From Bacteroides sp. (GTDB lineage: Bacteria > Bacteroidota > Bacteroidia > Bacteroidales > Bacteroidaceae), in NCBI GenBank assembly GCA_030152865.1, contig JASLIW010000028.1:1-12539 (forward strand): DNA of 12,539 nt, in the 5' to 3' direction. The notes under the pieces are model-generated. The model was given only the letters and a program-made list of their open reading frames with translations, did not search any database and had not been told where the DNA came from. This document shows positions 5,794 to 12,539 of this stretch, piece by piece. Position numbers and translations under genes: made by a program. Positions within the stretch are counted from its first letter, which is position 1; every line of letters begins with the position of its first letter.

Positions 5794-8700
5794 ATGAAAT
5801 CATTTTTGCATGAAAAGCTGTATTTTCTTTTGCTTTTCTTCAGCCTAGGTAACATCCCAATTTGGGCTACAGATTCCAAGGATGTGACTCCCTATTGGCA
5901 AGATATTCAAACAACAGCAGTCAATAAAGAGTACCCTCGTACTTCATTTATGACCTATGACAAAAAGGAAGACGCCCTAAGTGGAAAATTTGAAAATAGC
6001 CCCTACTACAAACTATTGAATGGTACTTGGAAGTTTTACTTTGTAGATGGCTATAAGCAGCTGCCTAATAATATAACAGACCCTTCGCTTAGCACGGCCA
6101 ACTGGCATGATATTCAGGTGCCTGGCAACTGGGAAGTACAAGGTTTTGGAACAGCTATCTATACCAATCATGGCTACGAGTTCAAACCAAGAAATCCCCA
6201 GCCTCCTCATTTGCCAGAAGAGAACCCTGTAGGTGTATACCGTAGAGACATAGAGATACCTACAGACTGGATGAATAGAGATATTTTTCTACACATAGCT
6301 GGAGCCAAATCGGGCGTATATGTCTATCTAAATGGTAAGGAGGTAGGTTATAGTGAAGATTCTAAAAATCCAGCAGAGTTTTTAATCAATGATTTTATTC
6401 AGTCTGGTAAAAACGTACTCACGCTTAAAATATTTAGATGGAGTACAGGGTCTTATCTTGAGTGTCAAGATTTTTGGAGAATCAGTGGTATCGAACGTGA
6501 TGTTTTCCTGTTCGCTCAACCCAAAACTGCTATTAGAGATTTCCAAATCAAATCATCCTTAGATGATAGCTATACGGATGGAGACTTTAAATTAGCTCTT
6601 GATGTTAGAAATAATGAAAATAAAACTAAGAAAGTAACTGTTGGTTATGAGCTAATTGATGCTCATTCTAAAGTAATAGCCAGTAGTAAAAAAGACCTCA
6701 ACATATCTGCTAAGAAGGAAGAAAGAGTGACTTTTGAACAAGAGATTGCTCAAGTAGCTACTTGGACTTCAGAAGCACCAAACCTCTACAAGGTTTTAAT
6801 GACAGTAGAGGAAGAAGACCGACTCACTGAGGTTGTACCATTCCATGTGGGTTTTAGAAGGATAGAACTAAAAGATGTAGAGATTGAGGGTAGAACTCAC
6901 AATCTTCTCTTAATCAATGGACAACCTATAAAATTAAAGGGAGTCAACGTACACGAGCATAACCCTAAAACAGGGCATTATGTCACTGAAGATATCATGC
7001 GCACTGACTTTGAATTGATGAGACGTCATAATATCAACACAGTACGTTTATCGCACTACCCTCAAAGTCGTAGATTTTATGAGCTCTGCGATGAGTATGG
7101 CTTATATGTCTATGACGAAGCTAATATCGAATCCCACGGTATGTATTATGACCTTCGTAAGGGGGGATCACTTGGGAATAACCCTGAGTGGCTTAAAGTA
7201 CATATGGACCGTACCATCAACATGTTTGAAAGAAACAAAAACTATCCATCTGTGACCATTTGGTCCTTGGGTAATGAAGCTGGTAATGGCTATAATTTCT
7301 ACCAAACTTATTTGTGGACTAAGCAGGCGGACAAGGGTTGGATGGAAAGACCTGTTGTTTATGAGCGTGCTCAGTGGGAGTGGAATAGTGATATGTATGT
7401 GCCTCAATATCCATCTGCTAAATGGCTAGAATCTATTGGCCAAAAAGGAAGCGACAGGCCTATTATTCCTTCTGAATACTCACATGCTATGGGTAACTCC
7501 AACGGTAATCTTTGGGCTCAGTGGAAGGCAATCTACAAGTATCCTAACTTACAAGGTGGCTACATTTGGGACTGGGTTGATCAAGGTATTTTAGAGCACG
7601 ACAAGGATGGACATCCCTATTGGACTTATGGTGGTGATTATGGTGTAGATGCACCTAGTGATGGAAACTTCCTCTGCAATGGCTTAGTAAATCCTGATCG
7701 CAGTCCTCACCCAGCTATGGCTGAAGTGAAGTATGCACATCAAAATATCGGCTTTGAAGTGTTAGATGCAAGCAAAGGAGAGGTAAAAATAACCAACCGC
7801 TTCTACTTTTCGACGCTAGACAACTACAGAATTAAAGCTCAATTGATGAGAGATGGAAAAGTAATCAAGCAAAAAGATATTAAGGTATCACTAGCTCCCC
7901 AAGAGTCAACAACGGTTCAGGTATTTGGAGCAAAGGATGTAAAGCAGAATACTGCACATGAGTACTTTGTACATTTTACTGCTACAACTATAAAACCAGA
8001 AGTATTGGTTCCTGCCAATTATGAGCTGGCCTCAGAACAATATCAAATACCAACAAAGAGCCTAGCTGCTTCTTTCCCTACGAAAGGTCCTAAACTAAGT
8101 TATGAACAATCAGACAACACCATCAAAGTGTTCTCTAACAAGCTCAACTTTGTTTTTGATAAGCAAACAGGCTTAGTTTCCTCTTATAAGGTAAACGGTA
8201 AAGAGTATTTCGACAAGGGTTTTGGTATTCAGCCCAACTTCTGGAGAGCTCCTACTGATAATGATTATGGAAATGGTGCTCCTAAGAGACTGCAAATTTG
8301 GAAGGAGTCGAGCTCGAACTTCAATGTGATTGAAGCTAAAGCAAAACAACAAGATGAGAAAGTCTTAGTACAAGTCAATTATTTACTTCCTGCTGGAAAC
8401 TTGTATATAGTAAATTATACGATTTATCCTTCTGCTGCAATTGATGTAAATATTACATTTACCTCAACTGATGCACAACCTGAAGATATTGAAGTGTCAG
8501 AGGCCACTCGCACTGCAACTTTCACTCCAGGAAGCGAAGTAAATAGACTTGCATCTTCCAAGCTGGAGGTACCACGCATTGGTGTACGCTTTAGACTGCC
8601 CAAATCTATAGATAATGTAACTTATTTAGGCCGTGGACCTCACGAGAACTATATAGACAGAAATGCTTCAGCACATGTTGGTGAATATAGAACAACAGCA

Positions 8701-9126
8701 GATGCAATGTATTACCCTTACGTGCGACCTCAAGAAAACGGTCATCGTACAGATACACGCTGGGTCAAGCTTACTCCTAACAAAGGTAAAGGATTGACAA
8801 TCTTAGCTCATAAGACGATTGGTTTCAATGCACTGAGAAACTCCGTTGAGGATTTTGATTCGGAAGAAGCTACAGCGCATCCATACCAGTGGAGTAATTT
8901 TAGCCCTGAGGAAATTGCAAATAAAGATGAAGCCAAGGCTAAAAATGTATTACGTAGAATGCACCACATCAATGATATACAAGCTAGAGATTTCGTAGAA
9001 GTATGTATTGATATGAAACAACAAGGAGTAGCAGGGTATAATAGCTGGGGAGATAGACCTCTTCCCGAACATACAATACCTGCTAATCAAGAATACAATT
9101 GGGGCTTTACCATTCTTGTTGACTAA
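5794..9126 (+). CDS. Secreted GH2 beta-galactosidase (LacZ-type)
   Basis: Glycoside hydrolase family 2 enzyme, most likely an exo-beta-galactosidase. At 1110 residues it has the full five-domain LacZ layout behind a signal peptide (about 1-25, ending NIPIWA). The sugar-binding jelly roll is about 45-240 (VPGNWE 109-114, GVYRRDIEIP 147-156) and the Ig-like domain about 245-355. The TIM barrel is about 356-655, with GVNVHEHNP (383-391), RLSHYP (418-423), acid/base E495 in GNEAGNG and nucleophile E561 in PSEYSHAMGNS. Next come a second Ig-like domain and the C-terminal beta-sandwich, which holds NFWRAPTDNDYG (815-826) and GRGPHENYIDR (946-956). A periplasmic location is inferred because no lipobox is seen. 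It follows the GH109 gene by 97 bp. No Shine-Dalgarno is seen before the ATG. Beta-galactosidase is the best call, but related GH2 activities are not excluded. Confidence 0.93.
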   Translation: MKSFLHEKLYFLLLFFSLGNIPIWATDSKDVTPYWQDIQTTAVNKEYPRTSFMTYDKKEDALSGKFENSPYYKLLNGTWKFYFVDGYKQLPNNITDPSLSTANWHDIQVPGNWEVQGFGTAIYTNHGYEFKPRNPQPPHLPEENPVGVYRRDIEIPTDWMNRDIFLHIAGAKSGVYVYLNGKEVGYSEDSKNPAEFLINDFIQSGKNVLTLKIFRWSTGSYLECQDFWRISGIERDVFLFAQPKTAIRDFQIKSSLDDSYTDGDFKLALDVRNNENKTKKVTVGYELIDAHSKVIASSKKDLNISAKKEERVTFEQEIAQVATWTSEAPNLYKVLMTVEEEDRLTEVVPFHVGFRRIELKDVEIEGRTHNLLLINGQPIKLKGVNVHEHNPKTGHYVTEDIMRTDFELMRRHNINTVRLSHYPQSRRFYELCDEYGLYVYDEANIESHGMYYDLRKGGSLGNNPEWLKVHMDRTINMFERNKNYPSVTIWSLGNEAGNGYNFYQTYLWTKQADKGWMERPVVYERAQWEWNSDMYVPQYPSAKWLESIGQKGSDRPIIPSEYSHAMGNSNGNLWAQWKAIYKYPNLQGGYIWDWVDQGILEHDKDGHPYWTYGGDYGVDAPSDGNFLCNGLVNPDRSPHPAMAEVKYAHQNIGFEVLDASKGEVKITNRFYFSTLDNYRIKAQLMRDGKVIKQKDIKVSLAPQESTTVQVFGAKDVKQNTAHEYFVHFTATTIKPEVLVPANYELASEQYQIPTKSLAASFPTKGPKLSYEQSDNTIKVFSNKLNFVFDKQTGLVSSYKVNGKEYFDKGFGIQPNFWRAPTDNDYGNGAPKRLQIWKESSSNFNVIEAKAKQQDEKVLVQVNYLLPAGNLYIVNYTIYPSAAIDVNITFTSTDAQPEDIEVSEATRTATFTPGSEVNRLASSKLEVPRIGVRFRLPKSIDNVTYLGRGPHENYIDRNASAHVGEYRTTADAMYYPYVRPQENGHRTDTRWVKLTPNKGKGLTILAHKTIGFNALRNSVEDFDSEEATAHPYQWSNFSPEEIANKDEAKAKNVLRRMHHINDIQARDFVEVCIDMKQQGVAGYNSWGDRPLPEHTIPANQEYNWGFTILVD

Positions 9127-9146
9127 CAAGAATTCAAATCAGCTAA

Positions 9147-9177
9147 AAAAGGGCTTGGTGTATTACCAAGCCCTTTT
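9147..9177. terminator. Bidirectional intrinsic terminator
   Basis: A perfect 12-bp stem, AAAAGGGCTTGG (9147-9158) with CCAAGCCCTTTT (9166-9177), closes a 7-nt loop. Read on the plus strand it ends GH2 transcription with TTTTCTATTTTA. Read on the minus strand the run of As (9145-9150) becomes a six-U tail that ends the lysO transcript. It lies between two convergent genes, 20 bp after the GH2 stop and 5 bp after the lysO stop. Confidence 0.92.
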
Positions 9178-9182
9178 CTATT

Positions 9183-9785
9183 TTATATGAAGTTTGTAAA
9201 TAGAGTTACTAAAAAGACGACACTAAAATCGACTACCATACCATGAAAAATTGAAGTTACAACAACTTCATTACCACAATACTTAGTAATAATGGGCAAG
9301 GTGGTATCCATAGAGGTAGCTCCTCCTACTGAAATAGGAGCAAGCCTACCAAAGTATTTTAAGAAGATGGGAGCCATTAATAGCGCCATTAACTCGCGGA
9401 TGATATTAGACATCAAGGCTATAATGCCTAGTTCAGCACTCTTCTTAGCAATGATAGTACTAGACAAAGAATAGTAAGCGAAGCCTGAGCCTACAGCCAT
9501 ACACTCTGCTGGTGTGCGATGAGGTAAAGCAAAGCTAATAATGAATGTACCTAAAAGAGTACCTGCTATTGTCATTAATGGGAGCAGGAGCAAACGAGGA
9601 TTTAAAGACTTGAAACTTCTCAGAGTTTTTGTATCACTTCCAATACCAAATCCAACACAAAACATCAAAGCAAACAAAGCATATGTACTCAAGTGGCTTT
9701 TGGCAATCAATTCGGGTATAAAGCCAAAATAGGAAAGAAAAACACCTAAGGCAAAAAAGCCAACTATAATTAAACTACCTAGCAT
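9183..9785 (-). CDS. lysO: Lysine exporter LysO, C-terminal (catalytic) subunit
   Basis: Inner-membrane protein of the LysO (YbjE, DUF340) family, which exports L-lysine and toxic analogues in E. coli. The 200-residue protein matches the C-terminal two thirds of the E. coli protein. It has several hydrophobic helices, an SGFAYYSLSS block (100-109), NIIRELMAL with E131, and GGATSMDTTLP with D160; these acidic residues sit in membrane segments at positions conserved in the family. It starts 4 bp after the stop of the upstream 93-residue subunit and has a strong Shine-Dalgarno, unusual for this window. That suggests a real, separately translated gene, not the result of a sequencing frameshift. 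The protein ends at the bidirectional terminator. Confidence 0.88.
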   Translation of the reverse strand: MLGSLIIVGFFALGVFLSYFGFIPELIAKSHLSTYALFALMFCVGFGIGSDTKTLRSFKSLNPRLLLLPLMTIAGTLLGTFIISFALPHRTPAECMAVGSGFAYYSLSSTIIAKKSAELGIIALMSNIIRELMALLMAPIFLKYFGRLAPISVGGATSMDTTLPIITKYCGNEVVVTSIFHGMVVDFSVVFLVTLFTNFI

Positions 9786-9789
9786 AACA

Positions 9790-10071
9790 TTACTCCTTTT
9801 CTTTCGATTTTTTTAAGTAGTGCCAGAGTATCTTTGCCAATACAACACTACCCAAGACAGCTGCAACAGTGATAGCTACTGCATCTAGACCAATAGTAGG
9901 CAAACTATGAATAACTTCTTTATCGCTTCCTGCATCTACGCCCAAGAGGAATAAAAGCAACCAAATTAAAAAAGTGATTAACTTTGATAACCACGTTATT
10001 TTAATCTTACGACAAAGATATCCAGCAGAGATACCTAGTCCCATAAATAGTAATACAGCAAAATCCGACAT
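9790..10071 (-). CDS. LysO family transporter, N-terminal subunit
   Basis: Small membrane protein of 93 residues (MSDFAVLLFMGLGISAGYLC at the start) with about three hydrophobic segments and a basic/acidic tail (LKKSKEKE). It corresponds to the N-terminal third of E. coli LysO, which is encoded here as a separate gene immediately before the C-terminal subunit. In Bacteroidota such two-gene LysO loci are, to my knowledge, common. The start chosen is the ATG at 10071. An in-frame TTG at 10092 would add seven residues, but that TTG is part of the candidate -7 promoter box, so it should lie upstream of the transcript. The two subunits presumably assemble into one exporter. Confidence 0.8.
   Translation of the reverse strand: MSDFAVLLFMGLGISAGYLCRKIKITWLSKLITFLIWLLLFLLGVDAGSDKEVIHSLPTIGLDAVAITVAAVLGSVVLAKILWHYLKKSKEKE
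9793..9798 (-). promoter_or_regulatory. Strong Shine-Dalgarno for the lysO C-terminal gene
   Basis: The minus strand reads AAGGAG seven bases before the ATG at 9785, inside the last codons (Lys-Glu) of the upstream subunit. Most other starts in this window have no such motif. It supports independent initiation of the second LysO gene and fixes its start codon. Confidence 0.75.
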
Positions 10072-10089
10072 ATTCTTGCACTTTTTATG

Positions 10090-10097
10090 CAAAGATA
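10090..10097 (-). promoter_or_regulatory. Candidate lysO promoter, Bacteroidota -7 box
   Basis: The minus strand reads TATCTTTG, a full TAnnTTTG match, ending 18 bp before the ATG at 10071. Transcription would start near 10084, leaving a leader of only about a dozen bases. A CTG lies 18 bp upstream of the box where TTG would be expected, so the -33 element is weak. The box makes lysO independent of the DUF3256 operon. Confidence 0.55.
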
Positions 10098-10190
10098 ACT
10101 ACTTTAATGGAAATTCAGAGAGAGAAAAAAGAGGATTTACAAGAAAAGTGACTTTTAACACTTGTTTGAAGTAGGATGAGCACAAGGCTC

Positions 10191-10832
10191 TTAGTCTTGA
10201 ATCTGAAAAAATCCTTCTGTTTTCCACTGATAAGTTAGCTTTGGCTTGATGAAATCTTTTATTTTCTTCTGTAGTTCTTGATCTAGGTAGTTTAGGCCCG
10301 TAAACTCGATTACTAACTCTAAGGTGTTTGCAGAAAAAGAGTAGAGGTAAGTATGAATATCCAAGGCTTTGAGGCTTGACTCAAGTACCTGCTCTGAACT
10401 TTTAGCTGAACTCTTGATAAAGTCAGCAAGCTGAACTTTTACCTGATAAGATTCAGCAGTGAGCGCTTGCCAATCAAGATCATACAAGTATAATCTACTG
10501 TCTTTTACATTTGTACCCACTGTTTCTATTATACCCACAAGGTAAGTATCCCCTAGGGGCAATAGCTTCATTTGCCAAGTGCTATTTTCAGTCATCTGAA
10601 TACAGATATAATCTGCAGTAAGTGTCTTCATGATAGATAGTCGAAAGAATTTATTTTGCACTTTAGCTTCCATATTGCTCGCTTTAAAGTCTATAAAGTC
10701 AGCTTTATTGACCTCACTCAAAAGCGGGGTGATGGAATCAGGCATAGCTAAGAAAACTGTTTTTATATCTTGAGCACTTAGGCTGGGCAAATACAAGCAC
10801 ATGCAAGCTACTAATAGCATTATCTTTTTCAT
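10191..10832 (-). CDS. DUF3256 family exported protein
   Basis: A 213-residue protein of the Bacteroidota-specific DUF3256 family; its function is not known. An N-terminal signal peptide (1-20, ending PSLSA before QDIK) directs it to the periplasm. Family-like features are VFLAMPDSITPLL (26-38), NKADFIDF (42-49), MTENSTWQMKLLPL (80-93) and YDLDWQAL (117-124). The rest has the alternating pattern of a beta-rich fold. It starts only 5 bp after the EamA permease stop, so it is cotranscribed with truA and eamA. An LVAC motif at 7-10 resembles a lipobox but sits too early in the hydrophobic stretch, so signal peptidase I cleavage is favoured. Confidence 0.82.
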   Translation of the reverse strand: MKKIMLLVACMCLYLPSLSAQDIKTVFLAMPDSITPLLSEVNKADFIDFKASNMEAKVQNKFFRLSIMKTLTADYICIQMTENSTWQMKLLPLGDTYLVGIIETVGTNVKDSRLYLYDLDWQALTAESYQVKVQLADFIKSSAKSSEQVLESSLKALDIHTYLYSFSANTLELVIEFTGLNYLDQELQKKIKDFIKPKLTYQWKTEGFFQIQD

Positions 10833-10837
10833 ATTAT

Positions 10838-11737
10838 TTATTTTGTTCCAAAGTAAAGGAAAAGCATTCCTATTAGGATAAAGAGTAAGTCAACGGCTTT
10901 ACTACTTAGATTTTTTTCTTTAAAAACCAGAGCCCCAAATAGGAAGGATACCAACACACTACCCCTTCTTACCATAGAAACGATAGAGATCATAACCCCT
11001 TCTAGGCTTAAAGCATAAAAGTAAGCAAAATCAGCTATGGATAAAAATAGTGATATGAATAATATGCTCCATCGCCACTGAAAAGGTGTTGACTGCCTAC
11101 GTCTTGGATACCAAATCAAAAGCAAAACAACTCCCATTATTAGGATTTGATAAATATTGAACCAGGCTTGGACTGCCATAGGCTCTACTCGCTGAAGTAA
11201 GAACTTATCATATAAGCCACTACAAGCACCAGCGATAGCAGACAGAGCCACAAAGATAATCCACTTATTCTTCTGAAAGTTTATACCCTCTTTTTTCCCC
11301 GAAAGACTAAGTAAATACAGCGATGCTAAAGCCAATAAAACCCCGGCCCATTGATACGCATTTAAACGCTCTCCAAAGATAAGCATAGCACCTACGAGAG
11401 TCATTACGGGGCGTGTAGCATTAATTGGCCCAACAATAGTAATCGGAAGATGCTTCATACCATAATATCCAAACACCCAAGAGGTTAAAACTATTACAGA
11501 TTTTACACAAATAAGTAACTGGGCTCGACTTCCTACTTTAGGTACATAGAAGAGTGTATTATTTAGTAAATCGGGGTATTTATGGGATACCAGAATAAGA
11601 GGTAGGAATAGTAAACCACAAAATAGCGTATTGAAAAATAATACAGGTAAGACAGCATTGTCTTTTAGAGATATCTTTTTAAAAACATCATAAAACCCAA
11701 GAAAAGTAGCCGAGAAAAAGGCTAAAGTTAACCACAT
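10838..11737 (-). CDS. EamA/DMT-superfamily permease
   Basis: Inner-membrane transporter of the drug/metabolite transporter superfamily. The 299 residues form about ten transmembrane helices in two EamA repeats (roughly 2-146 and 157-298). The first repeat has YYGMKHLPITIVGPINATRPVMTLVGAMLIFGERL and the second has ALSLEGVMISIVSMVRRGSVLVSFLFGALVFKEK as the matching helix 3-4 segments. The substrate cannot be predicted; relatives export amino acids, metabolites or nucleotide sugars. It starts 12 bp after truA and ends 5 bp before the DUF3256 gene, so it is the middle gene of an operon. There is no Shine-Dalgarno before the ATG. Confidence 0.88.
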   Translation of the reverse strand: MWLTLAFFSATFLGFYDVFKKISLKDNAVLPVLFFNTLFCGLLFLPLILVSHKYPDLLNNTLFYVPKVGSRAQLLICVKSVIVLTSWVFGYYGMKHLPITIVGPINATRPVMTLVGAMLIFGERLNAYQWAGVLLALASLYLLSLSGKKEGINFQKNKWIIFVALSAIAGACSGLYDKFLLQRVEPMAVQAWFNIYQILIMGVVLLLIWYPRRRQSTPFQWRWSILFISLFLSIADFAYFYALSLEGVMISIVSMVRRGSVLVSFLFGALVFKEKNLSSKAVDLLFILIGMLFLYFGTK

Positions 11738-11749
11738 AAATAAAGTCGT

Positions 11750-12505
11750 TTAGGATTTAAATATAGATTGAGGGTAGTCTACTTTCATCAAAAAAAGAGC
11801 ATGACCGGGCACTGATGCACCAGCGACTCCTCTATCTTTTTGTTCTATCACACCTCTAAACTGTTCTAAAGACATTCTACCTAAGCCTACTTCCAACAAA
11901 GTTCCTACAATGGCACGTACCATATTTCTCAAAAAACGGTTAGCTTGAATAGTAAACACGAGTGTGTGCTCATCTATAAACTTCCACTCCGCTTTTTTTA
12001 TTTCACATAAATTGGTTTTAGTATCTGTATGCAGCTTACTGAAACTAGTAAAATCTTTGTACTCAAAGAGTAGCTGAGCTGCTTGATTCATTAGATTGAC
12101 ATTTAGAGGTTGATGAATCGCTAGTGAATAAAGGCGATTAAAGGGAGATTTCCTTGTTGTGATAAAGTATTGGTACGTTCTAGAGAGTGCATCAAATCGA
12201 GCATGGGCATCTGACTTTACTTCTTTAACTTGATAAACCGCTATATCTGCTGGTAAAATTCGATTGAGTTTTTCACAAACAAAGTTGGGCGCTAAGGGTC
12301 TATCAAAATCAAAGTGTGCCACCATAAGTTTGGCGTGAACTCCTGAGTCAGTACGACCTGCTCCAGTTACAGAAACTTCTTTCCGTAAAAATGTAAACAG
12401 AGCCTTCATTAGGGTTTCCTGTATGCTCTTTCCATTGGGTTGAATCTGCCAGCCATTGTATAAACTGCCATCATAAGCTAAGTAAATGAAGTAGCGATAT
12501 TGCAT
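11750..12505 (-). CDS. truA: tRNA pseudouridine(38-40) synthase TruA
   Basis: Converts uridines 38-40 of the tRNA anticodon stem-loop to pseudouridine in the cytosol. The 251-residue protein carries the catalytic motif GAGRTDSGVHA (48-58) with the nucleophile D53, the conserved Tyr111 in ALSRTYQYFI, and the C-terminal RFLRNMVRAIVGTLLEVG block (190-207). The length is normal and the start at 12505 gives the family-typical MQYRYFIYLAYDGS. It is the first gene of the truA-eamA-DUF3256 operon, with a TATCTTTG promoter box about 20 bp upstream. Confidence 0.96.
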   Translation of the reverse strand: MQYRYFIYLAYDGSLYNGWQIQPNGKSIQETLMKALFTFLRKEVSVTGAGRTDSGVHAKLMVAHFDFDRPLAPNFVCEKLNRILPADIAVYQVKEVKSDAHARFDALSRTYQYFITTRKSPFNRLYSLAIHQPLNVNLMNQAAQLLFEYKDFTSFSKLHTDTKTNLCEIKKAEWKFIDEHTLVFTIQANRFLRNMVRAIVGTLLEVGLGRMSLEQFRGVIEQKDRGVAGASVPGHALFLMKVDYPQSIFKS

Positions 12506-12525
12506 AAGTTCTAAATTTTACTGGA

Positions 12526-12533
12526 CAAAGATA
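12526..12533 (-). promoter_or_regulatory. Candidate truA promoter, Bacteroidota -7 box
   Basis: The minus strand reads TATCTTTG, a full TAnnTTTG match and identical to the candidate lysO box. It ends 20 bp before the truA ATG. The -33 element would fall outside the window. Confidence 0.55.
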
Positions 12534-12539
12534 CAAAAA

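Noticed and set aside
4284..9126. Polysaccharide-utilization locus
   Set aside because: No SusC/SusD pair, hybrid two-component sensor or ECF sigma/anti-sigma gene lies on either side; only two enzymes are present.
9292..9732. Plus-strand open frames of 60-63 codons opposite lysO
   Set aside because: Antisense to a clear membrane-protein gene; their composition follows from the complementary strand.
9783..9795. Frameshift or sequencing error breaking a single lysO gene
   Set aside because: The second gene has its own strong Shine-Dalgarno and an ATG, the first ends in a plausible charged tail, and two-gene LysO is, to my knowledge, usual in Bacteroidota.
10072..10190. Possible terminator after the DUF3256 gene
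   Set aside because: Only a 4-bp GAGC/GCTC stem is visible and no U-tract follows, so termination there cannot be supported.
10803..10832. Lipoprotein signal (LVAC) in the DUF3256 protein
   Set aside because: The cysteine is at residue 10, only part way into the hydrophobic stretch, which continues to SLSA; ordinary signal peptidase I cleavage fits better.

Overview
The window looks like a chromosomal segment of a Bacteroidota bacterium, most likely of the order Bacteroidales. Three things point there: candidate promoters of the TAnnTTTG type in front of several genes, A/T-rich start regions that mostly lack a Shine-Dalgarno sequence, and gene content typical of the group (a DUF3256 protein, a two-gene LysO exporter, a GH109 lipoprotein and a long periplasmic GH2 enzyme). 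By eye the base composition is moderately AT-rich and even. I see no insertion sequence, tRNA, rRNA, CRISPR array or phage gene. Genus cannot be fixed; a host-associated Porphyromonas-like organism is a guess.

Left part (1-3994, all minus strand, read right to left): hpt (hypoxanthine phosphoribosyltransferase), adk (adenylate kinase), obgE (ribosome-assembly GTPase), pgeF (peptidoglycan editing factor), a B3/4-domain protein related to the editing domain of PheT, then the first 35 codons of a Fur-family regulator cut by the window edge. Spacings are short, pgeF and the B3/4 gene touch or overlap, and a candidate promoter precedes hpt, so this reads as one housekeeping operon. A 10-bp-stem hairpin sits between adk and obgE.

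Middle part (3995-9177, plus strand): a 289-bp divergent intergenic region holds a near-perfect 34-bp hyphenated palindrome overlapping the -33 element of a candidate promoter. Then come a GH109-family lipoprotein (alpha-N-acetylgalactosaminidase type) and a 1110-residue secreted GH2 beta-galactosidase, separated by a strong hairpin. A bidirectional terminator closes the pair. The two enzymes would fit stepwise trimming of GalNAc- and Gal-ended host or mucin glycans in the periplasm. No SusC/SusD, transporter or regulator gene accompanies them here.

Right part (9183-12539, minus strand): truA (tRNA pseudouridine synthase), an EamA/DMT 10-helix permease and a DUF3256 exported protein form one tight operon with a promoter -10-like box at the right edge. 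Downstream is the LysO lysine exporter, encoded as two consecutive genes (93 and 200 residues) with their own candidate promoter. 

Most of the window is ordinary conserved chromosome. The points most worth a second look are the palindrome before the GH109 gene, the GH109/GH2 pair isolated from a polysaccharide-utilization locus, the hairpin between the two, and the split LysO with its start-site correction. I found no convincing undescribed multi-gene system.
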